64,000 bases of DNA from Gyrodactylus bullatarudis (Eukaryota; Platyhelminthes; Monogenea; Gyrodactylidea; Gyrodactylidae): NCBI GenBank assembly GCA_012064415.1, contig SSNU01000062.1, positions 241,097-305,096 of the forward strand, written 5' to 3'. Shown in pieces: positions 34,648-45,289 of this stretch. A model generated the notes under the pieces. It saw only the letters and a list, made by a program, of their open reading frames with translations. It did not search any database and was not told the DNA's origin. How positions within the stretch are numbered: the stretch's first letter is position 1; the number at the start of each line of letters is the position of its first letter. A program made the position numbers and the translations under genes.

Positions 34648-35372
34648 TAATTGACATGAAGATGAGAATTTCCTAATTTTACAAAAAACTCAATATTTTT
34701 ATCCAGAAAGTCAGGAAAAAATTTATTTTTTGGATTCCACTATGAAATGAGCTTATTAGTTTTGAATACAAAAAAAATTTCTGAAAAAAATTTAATCTGA
34801 CCAAAATTGAGCCGTTTTTTGAATTTCGGAAATGTTTCAAATTTCCACTTTTTCAACTTTCAAATCCAAAGTTTTTATCGATTTCAAAGATTTGAAGCAG
34901 TTAAATATCGATATTCAGGATCAAAATTAGACGAAGATTTCGAATTCGCGTGCAGGAATTCACAGAAATTCGTCATTACGGTGGGAAATCGAACCATTTG
35001 AATTTTTCGATAATCACGAGGGAAAATCATCCAAAATATAGAGATTGAACTTTTTCTTGGAAAGAGTAATTTTCTCTCAAATTCTACGGCCAAATTCGAA
35101 ATCTTCGTCTAATTTTGATCCTGAATATCGATATTTAACTGCTTCAAATCTTTGAAATCGATAAAAACTTTGGATTTGAAAGTTGAAAAAGTGGAAATTT
35201 GAAACATTTCCGAAATTCAAAAAACGGCTCAATTTTGGTCAGATTAAATTTTTTTCAGAAATTTTTTTTGTATTCAAAACTAATAAGCTCATTTCATAGT
35301 GGAATCCAAAAAATAAATTTTTTCCTGACTTTCTGGATAAAAATATTGAGTTTTTTGTAAAATTAGGAAATT
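34648..35372. repeat. Foldback nested in the piggyBac element (family A ends)
   Basis: The left arm, about 34648-34948, is repeated as the reverse complement at about 35090-35372 with few differences, leaving a spacer of roughly 140 bp. The left terminus TTGACATGAAGATGAGAATT identifies it as family A. It is the best-preserved palindrome of that family in the window. The two overlapping short open frames across it are by-products. Confidence 0.88.
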
Positions 35373-35633
35373 CTCATCATTGATTATGCAATAATTAGCA
35401 CCTTTTTTTAAGGTTTCAATGTTGTTGTTAAGACATCAATATTTTTTTGTTTTTTTCCGTACAATCAATTTTTTATAATTAGCCATAGAAACATGGGATT
35501 CTTAGGATCAATTAAGAAATAGTTTATACATGCATATACCTATCATACACTTTTACGTCATTGGTCTGATAGAAGATATTTTGGATTTAAAACGAGGTCG
35601 TATACGACCTATCGGTATTCAAAGGTATAGAAA

Positions 35634-37351
35634 ATGGAAAATGAATTCGTTGTTAAGACAACAAGAAATGGCAAAGTATACTCTCTTGTTTTGATACCAA
35701 ATACAGACAAATCAGATGATGAAATAGATATGAATGACGAAGATTCAAATGAAACAAATGTTCATTATGAAATGGAGTCTGACGATTCTGATTCAAATTC
35801 TATAACCTTTAATCAAACGATGAATCTTCACAGTTTTGACATGCGAGACACCCGAAATCCTCCTCAAATTAATTTCATTCAAACTGATGACCTCCATTCT
35901 TCACGTATTAATATTTCTCCAATTGATTACTTTTACAGATTTTTTTCGCATGAAATGATCACCTTGATGGTATTCCAATCAAATATCTATGCTACTCAAC
36001 AATTCCGAGTTCTCGGAGGTTGTGTAAATGAAGCTAAAATATATCTTGCAGTATTACTTCGAATGGGAATAATTAAGCTACCACGATTCTATATGTATTG
36101 GTCGAATGAAACTAGAGTGGAATCTATAAGTCACTTAATGTCCAGGAACCGCTTCAACGATTGGCAACAAAATTTACATTTTTCTGACAATAACCAAGTT
36201 AATGCAAATGATCGGATTTACAAAATAAGAAGATTTAGTGAAATATTTGGGCTCAATTGTACGTCCTACTCTGTTCAATCGCAAACTCAATCCGTTGACG
36301 AACAAATAATTCCCTTCAAAGGCAGATCACGCTTGAAACAGTATTTACCATGTAAGCCAACAAAATGGGGCATCAAAGTATTTTCTAGAAATTGGAAAGA
36401 TGGATTCATGCACGATTTTTTCATTTATGACGGAAAATGCCCTACTCTTCAGAATAGTTGCGGTATGTCATCAGGAGATTACGTATTGAAGGTCTGTGAA
36501 ACTTTACCTGAAAATGCGAATCACATTGTATGCTTCGACAATTATTTTACAAGCATTCAGTTGCAGAAGTCTTTGCTTGAAAGAGGAATTCATAGCACAG
36601 GAACTGTAAGGACAAACAGGCTCAAGAAGATAGGTAAAGAGCTACAAACGGAAAAAGAACTAAAAGTTAAAGGTCGTGGCTCATTTGATCTACTTTACTC
36701 CGGAGAAGATAGATTATTTATTTTAAAATGGTTAGACAATCGAGCTGTGACTTTGACTTCAACATTTGCATCCAGTGAGCCTACTTCAATAATAAAATGA
36801 TGGAACTCAAAATCAAAGAAAATTGAAAATGTCACGATGCCCTTCATTGTTCATAACTACAATAAAGGTATGGGAGCTGTGGATCTTTTTGATAGTTTTC
36901 AAGTTTTGTACAGAATCGAACATAGATCAAAATGTTGGTATATCTCTATATTCAAATGGATTCTTAATTCTTCAGTTATAAACTCTTGGCTACTTTATAA
37001 AGGGAATGTAATGAATCTAAACCTATGGATCTTATGACTTTCCAACTTAAATTGGCTGATGAGTTGGTTGAAGATGCTAAAGCTCAATCGAGGAAGAGAA
37101 ATTTAGAAAACGATGATGCTTTGAAGCCTCCAAGAAAATCATCCAGAGATATGGTAGAAGAGCTATCGAATCTTTCGAATGGAAGTATTGAAGCTGATTC
37201 AGGCCACCTCCCTTTAAGAGTGGAACTTGATAAGGATAGAAGAACTTGTGTTATTTGTAAAAAGAAAAGTTATTATTTTTGTACTATCTGTAAAAAGTTT
37301 CTATGTATAAAATCTATAAATAATTGTTTCAAAATTTATCACGAAAGTTGA
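35634..37351 (+). pseudogene. piggyBac transposase, broken by a stop and a frameshift
   Basis: DDE transposase of the piggyBac family. The frame from 35634 encodes the acidic N-terminus and the RNase H-like domain, with VDEQIIPFKGR and CFDNYFTS holding the first two catalytic aspartates. A TGA at 36798 interrupts IIK*WNSKSKK, where relatives have an Arg before Trp, so one base change explains it. The same frame continues with YNKGMGAVDLFD, the third aspartate, up to about 37020. There a one-base shift moves reading to the frame of 37025-37351. That part ends in a Cys-rich zinc-binding tail (CVICKKKSYYFCTICKKFLC) typical of the family. The copy is probably inactive but could have mobilised the local MITEs in the past. 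Confidence 0.92.
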
Positions 37352-37576
37352 TCAATAAATAAGTTGCTTACAAGTAATATGATATTGGATTTTTAATTTT
37401 TCTAGCGCATTGAATACCGATAGGTCGTATACGACCTGATCGAGATCAGTCAGAAGGAAAAACCAGACAAGAAAACGATCGAAGAGAACATTTATCACAA
37501 TAACAGAGAGAGTGTTTTTTCGAAAAAAATGACTTGATAGCTCTATTCCTTCTGGTCGTGGTATCGAGAGGGTTAA

Positions 37577-40392
37577 ATCAACCAACCTTTTCTTATTTAT
37601 TCTTAGATGCTTTAGAGAACAACAAGTGTGATAAACGTTTTATTTCGCCGGGTCTCTTCAGTTGAGTTTAGAATCTAACAATAATAATATCCTTGATGAG
37701 GTTCGACAATATTATTTTTTATTTAGAATTTCACCTTAAAATTTAACTCGTAAATAATACGCCCTATTGTGGTCACTCATATTGAATCATTTTTTGAATA
37801 AAACCACCTCTCAATTTCTTCTACAAAAGGTATAGATATCTGGCTATACATCTGTATTTTTAAAGAATAAGCCTTCTTCTTTAAGCAATATTTGTCCGCG
37901 TCTATTTTGTATTGAAAATGATCCTTTAGTATGTGATTCATATTTTTGTAAATCTTGAATTTTTCAAATCACCGTCCAATTTTCATTCAAGTTTCCCTAC
38001 GTATTACGAGTATCTTGATCATTAAGTTAGAGATTCTAAAGCAGTATTCTTATCACCAGGAGCATCTTCTGCCCCCTCTTGTTTTGCAGTAATTTTCCTG
38101 AAAGTCAAAGAGTCTAAGGGCTTTTTAACATCATCGCAAGGGATTCGTTTTCATTTCATCGATAATAAAAAGACCAACACGATTCAGGGTAAACTTAGAG
38201 AGAAATAATACGGGACAACTATTCTCTAATTTAACCCCAATTTGTTTGAAAATTAACCAAGATATGAAATCAAGGTCAAGTAAGAGACATTACTCACTAA
38301 AATTCTACTATTATAAATTACAACCATACTATAACCATTTCAACCATAATTATGATTATTTAGCTATTTAGATTGAATAATATTACAATACAATAAAATA
38401 CATGGTAAATAATAAAGCTCAAAATACAATACAGATTAAATATTAGAATCATTTTGAATGAAATTATAGTATTTTAGAGTAGTAGTGTATAGTTTCAACA
38501 GGCTTCTTGTTCGTCATGTTCCGTAAGAAAAATCATTTTGATTGTAAATACTTGTCATAGGTGGTACATTGCTGAGATCAACTTTATCCTTTGTCTCCTT
38601 GAACAGAAGGGAAATTATTACAAACTAACTCAAGAGAGTTGATAAACATCTCAAAGTTCATAGATATTAAAAGTTAACTTTCCCAGAGGATTAGGGATCA
38701 TTTATCAATCAAACTGTTTGAGTTGTTCTCCTATTCTGATCTAAAGGAGATTTCTGTTCTAGCAATTTGAACTCTTATTGATTCAAAATCAAAGAATGAT
38801 TGAGAAATTATAAATCACAAATTTACAGGTTCAGCAGATAGATTTCATCTGATTGCATATTTGAATTCTACTTGATAAAAGCTATCTCATTTTTAATAAA
38901 TATATGACCCTGTGAAGTAGGTTCTCAAAAATAAAGGTTTAATTTTTTGAAAAAGAATTTCTATCGAATGGGTAATAAACCAAGTATTCTCTAGGCCTTG
39001 AATGAATAATCTTATGAGCAGGGCAACCAAAAATATGACTTTAAAATTTCAAAATATGCTAAAAATATGACTTTTATGACTAAAATGTAACAATAAATCT
39101 CAAGTAGTATGATTAAAAAATAATCAAATTTTTCATAGTATCAATCCTGTTATTAAGACTTAAGAATTCCTTTAAATTTCGTAATTATTTCTCATGATTA
39201 ATACAAGTATTGATTCAGTATTTTTTGTATACTGAAATATGCCAAATTATGACTTGAGTTGCCTTCATAATGAGTTGATAAAATGTTATATGTGAAATAA
39301 CCCAGATTTTCCTGTCATTATTTCAAATTTAAAAAATTCGATGGGTAATTCAAATTATACAATAATCAATCTGAGCTTGGTCAGTAGAGATTTAATACCT
39401 ACCTCAATAACCTCAGTATTTCTTGCCTTTGGATTTCGTAAGATGACATTCAACGGAGCATACAGCATTGTTATCGTTGCCGATATTTTGATCATACTGA
39501 AAAAATGTGTAATTAGAAAATGTTACTTTATTAACCTCTTAAAAACCAGTTGGAAAATTGTTTTGATCCATGATGGAATCTGAGAACTCAAATGATTAAA
39601 AGGTTGGTAATATTAAATCTACTTCTTTTTCTAATATTTTTGAAACAATTTTCCTATTGATTTTTAGTTCCGTTTCCACTGCTCTATAGAACAAAGGTTG
39701 AAAGCCGTGAGTAATTAGGAAATTTTACTTCATTAGAAACCTCTTCTGATTGGATAGAATATATGATAAATCCACAAGGTCTAAAATGTGTTCCTATATA
39801 ACGAAATAAAGTTTATAAAAACACTACTTTGAAATAAAATTTGTAATAAACGTCTCCTGAGAGGGTTTTTTTAAAATTCCTCTTTATTCCAAAAGAAAAA
39901 CCGCATTTTACAGGCTCTCATGAATATCTTTTCCAACAATGAACAAGAAGTATATCCAGTATTAAGTGTGGCTAAACATTTTTTCATTGGAATGGCTTTC
40001 TCCACCAGCTCTGTCCATGACCAAATGAGAATAGAATTCTGTTAATCAATAATATATTCCTTTTCCCTGTTTACTTTTATTTTATTGCATCATCAATACT
40101 CTTTTATTAGGGAATAATTAAAAATCAACATAGAATCCTACATGCTGTCATAAATGTACTCATCACATATCCAGTCAGATCCTTAGTATCTCGAAAAGAT
40201 CATGACTCCTAAATCAATTAGCTTCAGGTAATTTGTGCATCGAATATAATTCTTATAATTCGTTTAATATAAATAGGAAATAGGAAGTTAATGCCAAAGT
40301 TTTTTTCCACAAACACAGACACTACCGCGTTTTAGTATACAAGAAAGAACTAAAAATGAAATAATAAATAAAAAATCGACTCTGTTTGTTTA
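37577..40392. other. Intergenic, holds one degraded MITE
   Basis: About 2.8 kb of AT-rich DNA between the piggyBac element and the 3' end of the VMAT-like gene. Apart from the MITE remnant at 38824-39012 nothing is recognisable. The open frame at 39341-39583 has no support. Confidence 0.4.
38824..39012 (+). mobile_element. Degraded TTAA MITE fragment
   Basis: Similar to 34195-34450 and 15370-15660: it shares ATTGCATATTTGAATTCTAC, then GTGAAGTAGGTT, TCTATCGAATGGG and CTTGAATGAATAAT, with internal deletions. Confidence 0.75.
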
Positions 40393-43300
40393 TCAAACTA
40401 ACAGGAGATGAGAAGCAAGCTGTATAGAAGCAGACTTGTTTCTAATGGAAATTTTATGTAAATTCAAAAAAATGTATTTCTCGAAAAAATCTTTCCTCGT
40501 TATGTATGTATTTGGCAAAGTTATTAATGTAAAGAGAAAAATAGTGGAAATTTCAATGCTTCTAGACAGACTCAAATGTGACTCTCATTGGTGGTCACAG
40601 GTTGTTGTTTAGCTTAGAAAAGAAAATCTACATTCGGTTTTACACAGTCTCTTTAAGGTACTTTTTCTATCAACTGAGTCGATAACTCACTTTTCAAATC
40701 CGATATACGCGACAAATGATCCACTGACAAGAGGCCCTTCAAATAAAAATGTTTAGGCTTTCTTATCAGATGCTGGGATAGTTCAAAAAGATAGTTCCTC
40801 TTACCGATTGCAAAACTGAGACAAAACGCCATATCGGCAATGGCATAAATGCTTCCGTAGACTCCAACGTGTCGTAAATCAACAAGATTACCCATTAACG
40901 GCATCATCGATGAGTCCACCATACCTGTGAATATTTAAAAGTATTATTATTAAACAATATTTTATCTAGATTCTCACCTATGGCTAAACCGAGTCCAAAG
41001 TTTGGTATTATCAATTGGTATACTGATGTTGTATAGGGGATCTTAAAAATAATCATTATGTAATTGAAATTCAGATTAAATTTTAATGAATAAACAGCTT
41101 TCTTTAGAACCTAACACTATAGTATGACATGTCTTTATGCTGATCTAAAAGAAAAATAAAATTATTTTATTTGAATAATTCTTGATCTAGTGTGTGAGGT
41201 CTGATGTAGTAAGATAACTAATTCATTGAAAATCAATTTGAATTCAATAGATCAACGTACAATAAAGAGGCATATGCCTTCGATAAACATCCCAAGCATA
41301 GCTGTAAGCCATTGTCCCAGTTTTAGGGATAAATATCCAAAAACATTTGTTCCAATCAAATACGATATGCTACATGGCAAGAAAGCAATGCCCTGCTCCC
41401 AAGATTGTGACTTCATTTTCTCCTTCATCCACAGAGGCAGAGATGGCTCAAGCATCGCAATTCCCATATTTCCAAAAGTTATAGATCCTTGATTCAAATG
41501 GAAATTCAAGAGTTACAATCAATAATTTGTAGTTTATTTCTCTTCACAGTTCAAAAAGCCATCTTCAAAGTCAAAGAAGACAATGAGAATTATCCTACAA
41601 CTGTTCTTTCTAATTTCAAATTGAATGGTGACTCACCAGCTGCTATGAGGATGTAGGGATCTTTCAAAAGGGTCAGCACTGAACTCCCTTTGACTACTTC
41701 TGGCCGTATATTCGGCTTGAATACCAACAACTGAAGAACTGAATTATAATTATGCAAATTATTATGTCAAGAAAATTAACATTTAACACCTTACTTCCAT
41801 CCATTAGGGCCAATATGGCCAATATTACAAACGGTGCTGTCTTCCCGCTTAAATCGAATAAGACACCTCCAAATGGCGGGCCAACTAAAACTAGAAACTC
41901 TCCTTGACTTACTCAGAACCCCAAAAGCAAGTCCACTTAGAGCGATAGAGAAGGCCTTGCTTCTTTCTTGTTCCTCTGTGTAATAAGTGGCCAGCATTCC
42001 CATTCCTAGATTCAATAGAAAAATATCACCTATTTACAATTACCTGCTACACTTGTGAAGGCTGAACCGATTCCCTGAATTGCTCGAGCGATAAAAAGGA
42101 CCGAATAACTCTGGCCAAGGGCAAATACTTGAAAATGTATCAAAATGTTATTTTAAATATTCTTTGTAGAAATGTGTTGATATGCTTACCCAATGTAGAT
42201 ACAAACATTATAACAAAGCCGGTAAACATGGGTACACTATATCCAATTCTAAAGTAAAGTTATAAATAGTTTTACATGATACCCAAACATTGATAAGAAA
42301 GAAAGATAACCTACCTATTCGTAAGAGGTCCAACAAACGGATTTGTAATGATCTGCATTACAGCTTTGGAGCCGAACATTAGGCCAACTCTGAGATTGTC
42401 TTTTTGGAGGGTTTTGTGTATTTCCGGTCTCAACGTGCTCTCATTGTTCTTGAGGCAATGGGAGAAATTCTGACTTATTAGCGGGACATGTCCTTTCAGA
42501 CTAAAAGAGTGCTTATCATAGCCAAAGTAGAGCTGTTCAAAGTCACACTTTAGCTCATTACTTAGGTTGTGATCTTGAAGTTTCACCTCGACCTCCTTTC
42601 GTATTAGGAAATTTGGTATTATCGGAACTATAGAAATCCAGATAAAAAATAATCTCAGAAACTGATTCAATATTTTTGAATTCTTGGACTATTCTTGATC
42701 CTAAAAATCAACGTTTGGTCACTTTCTAACTTTGAAATCAACTCAAAATATTTTTTCTCCAGATCGTGAATGTGGTCCTCATGATCTAGATTCCAAAAGG
42801 TCTTGATAAAATTCCCATGCTTTTGAACTTTGAGTTGAAGAATTTTGCTGATTTTAACGTGAGAGAGTGGTCAGAAGTTAATTTTTAAGTTCACGATTAT
42901 TCAGAGAAATCAAATGTGCTGAATCTGATTTCGAGAATCAACCCATCATCGTGTGAAAATTAAATTTTTATATTTTGATCTTTTGAAAATCGATGAAATT
43001 TTTTTGATTCAAAGTCCCTGAAAAATGATGGGTTTATAAAAGGTTCTTTGGTGATAATCGGTTATTTTTTCATTATTTTGATCTTAAAATCAACATTTGA
43101 TTTTTCAACTCAAAATTCAAAAGCATGGAAATTTGGCGCTACTTCAAGATTTGAAATTTGCCATAACTTCCTTGTAGATTGATTTTTTCTCCACATCGTG
43201 GGCCTAGATTCCAAAGAATCTTGATCAAATTCGATTTCTTGATGAAAATAATGAGAATTGTATGTGAAAATCATAAATTCCCATCTTTATATTAACTAGC

Positions 43301-43890
43301 TTTTAATAGATGAATGAAGTGATTCTGAAAAATTTAATTAATACTTCAAGTCTTAAATATTTTCAATGACGTAGTGTTCATTTGAACATTCACGACAATT
43401 TTTGACATGATTGAAAATATGATTTTTCCTTCACTTTTTAATCATTTAAAAAGATTTCCAAGGCAATTCCTCCTATTGGGTGGGGGGACGAGGATGTTGA
43501 ATAAGATAAAAATTCTCAACTGTAAAGTCTCACAAGTCCTTGTGATCTAAACAAATATCTGTCTGGTAAATAATATGTGGGAATGAAAATTACCATAACT
43601 CTTCAAGAAAGAGAGAGCGAACTAACAACTTAAATCCCTGATACATAACATAGGGGAAAGTTAAGTTAATCCCTATTATCAAAATATTCCCAATATACGA
43701 GGCAGAAGGATGATTTAGAGGGATCATCACCCAGAAGAAGATCAATAGAATATATAGCATTCAAAAGGGAAATATGTCATAGTCACTCACCAACTGTAGT
43801 TAAGAGCATATTATCCAAGAATAGAGCAATAAACACCATGATAAGCACGACCCTCTTCATGAGAGCCTCGCTTGGCGTTATCAAAGTCAT
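40393..43890 (-). CDS. Vesicular monoamine transporter-like (SLC18 family, MFS)
   Basis: Proton-coupled antiporter that loads amine transmitters into synaptic vesicles. Twelve exons (minus): 43791-43890, 42315-42627, 42190-42248, 42044-42127, 41913-42005, 41795-41884, 41637-41738, 41261-41487, 40978-41041, 40805-40924, 40691-40736 and 40393-40561. Phases close to give 488 residues. TM1 is [12 protein letters not shown] with its conserved Asp; a glyco-loop follows. Then [49 protein letters not shown] and [19 protein letters not shown] all match VMAT more closely than VAChT. TM10/11 aspartates are kept. The last exon matches poorly, so the final membrane helix and tail are less certain. Intron 5 is only 28 nt, while intron 1 (1163 nt) contains a repeat element. 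Confidence 0.9.
42660..43310. mobile_element. Family A foldback in intron 1 of the VMAT-like gene
   Basis: The right end ATCATAAATTCCCATCTTTA (43269-43288) is the family A terminus. Blocks such as CTAGATTCCAAA occur twice in the element, and its middle is the reverse complement of the 12.5-kb element. No open frame is conserved. Confidence 0.65.
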
Positions 43891-44068
43891 CAGGATTCTC
43901 TCCGTATTTTACAGTTCTCTCTTTCTCTCTAAGGAATGGAAATTATTATTTAACATCAATTTTAATAATCATTTCTATTTCAGATAGAATGAGAACGATT
44001 CTGATTCGCTAATGTAACTCGAGTCAAATCAGAATGAACCAATAAGACGCAAGGATAGTTTTGTTTAA

Positions 44069-44336
44069 CCCTTCATGTCTCACTGTTCCACCAGTGGAAC
44101 ACATCACTTTCTAGAGCGATAATTTGAACTGAAAGATACTTGAAATACTTTTATTCCCCCGCATTAGAAAGGAAATTTATTAAGCTATAGAAATATGTAT
44201 AATTCATTCAGAGCCAAAAAATATGCCAATTTTAACCTCTATCATCTTTGAAAGAATAAGTCAACGTACAAAATATTTGTAGCATACCAATTCTCTAATT
44301 TGTGAGATGAAAAAAAATAATTTGGGACATAAAGGG
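44069..44336. mobile_element. Short TTAA-flanked MITE with internal palindrome
   Basis: Runs from CCCTTCATGTCTCAC to TTTGGGACATAAAGGG, bounded by TTAA at 44065-44068 and 44338-44341. Near the left end TGTTCCACCAGTGGAACA (44084-44101) forms two perfect 8-bp half sites. At 268 bp it is non-autonomous. It sits between the 5' end of the VMAT-like gene and the 3' end of the protease gene. Confidence 0.8.
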
Positions 44337-44432
44337 TTTAAGTTTCCTTTTAAAATCGAGACTCTAAATATAAAAGAGTGTGTGAAAAAAAACAATTCTT
44401 TTATTTCATCGTTCATATGACATATTAAGAGA

Positions 44433-45262
44433 TTAAAAATGACTCTTTAAAAAGTCCTCGTTCAAGTTAATCGAGGCATAGCCCGACACAAGACTTATCA
44501 GTTTTCCTTCCCTTCTCTCTTCTCTATGACCGCTAACAATGCCCAATACCAGGTTGGTGTCCAGAGCATCAATGAGAGGACCACCAGAATCCCCATTCTT
44601 TACCTGATGAAGGACAGTTTGATCAGCGCCAACGACACAAATCATCTTGCCATGAAACTCTCTGTAGTTACAAAAGGGGTCAACAATGCCGTTAGCATAT
44701 CTCAGAATGCCAAGATCGTTGCCCTTATCATAGCCATAGCCGGCCATGATGACTTTACGGCCACCTTCGGGGAAGTAATTGTAGCTAAAACTGGCCACTG
44801 TAGTCTTCTCTGTGAACTGGATAGTTTCTTTGGTTTTGATAACAGCTGTATCATACCCTGATGGGAACATCCTTGGAGAACGACAGAAAATATAACGTGG
44901 ATTTGGAAAAGCTTTCTCGATTAGAACTGCCTCTTTACTCTGATCCTTATTGAGAAGACCTCCTTTGATCTTTTAGTAAATAATCATCATTATTAGTAGT
45001 TTCTTATTCAACTCACAAAGAATAGAGGATTCGACCTGCCACAAACACAGTGGGCAGCTGTAAAGATGGTATTCTTATTGGCTATTGAGCCAGTACAATA
45101 CGAGGTGCCAGATAAGAGGACAATGTATTTAAAGGGGTTATTTGTCCAGTCTTTAAATTGCTTTCCATTACGAACCCGATAGCCTCCCTCTACCACCATA
45201 ACGGCTGATATGCTCAGGGTCAAATAGATGAACGTTAATAACTTCATACTTGCTTGAAACAT
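44433..45262 (-). CDS. Secreted S1-family (trypsin-like) serine protease
   Basis: Exon 1 is 45017-45262 and exon 2 is 44433-44969, split by a 47-nt intron, for 260 residues. A hydrophobic signal peptide (residues about 6-24, KLLTFIYLTLSISAVMVVEG) directs secretion. The catalytic triad is intact: His in FTAAHC, Asp in YDTAVIK, Ser in NGDSGGPL. The short propeptide and the GYRVRNGK start differ from the usual IVGG, so normal N-terminal activation is doubtful. In the stretch HQVKNGDSGG, Gln occupies the usual specificity position (189) and the Cys of the 191-220 disulfide is missing. Substrate preference is therefore not trypsin-like in an obvious way. A TATA-like sequence lies about 20 bp upstream of the start codon. 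It could be a digestive or a secreted regulatory protease. Confidence 0.88.
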
Positions 45263-45280
45263 TTATAAAACACAATCGGG

Positions 45281-45289
45281 TATTTATAA
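45281..45289 (-). promoter_or_regulatory. TATA-like box upstream of the protease gene
   Basis: On the minus strand the sequence reads CTTATAAATA about 20 bp before the start codon at 45262. That spacing would leave almost no 5' UTR, so it may not be the true core promoter. Confidence 0.3.

Larger units (their letters stand above)
34514..37572 (+). mobile_element. Nearly intact piggyBac transposon, 3.06 kb
   Basis: The element begins CCCTCTCGATACC and ends with the exact inverse GGTATCGAGAGGG. It is flanked by TTAA at 34510-34513 and 37573-37576, the piggyBac target-site duplication. An 18-bp perfect palindrome, GAGGTCGTATACGACCTC, lies at 34528-34545, and its 16-bp core recurs at 35595-35610 and 37422-37437, bracketing the transposase gene in inverted context. 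These are probably transposase-binding subterminal repeats. A large foldback (34648-35372) is nested between the left end and the gene. The two perfect TIRs suggest recent movement, although the transposase is now broken. Confidence 0.93.
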
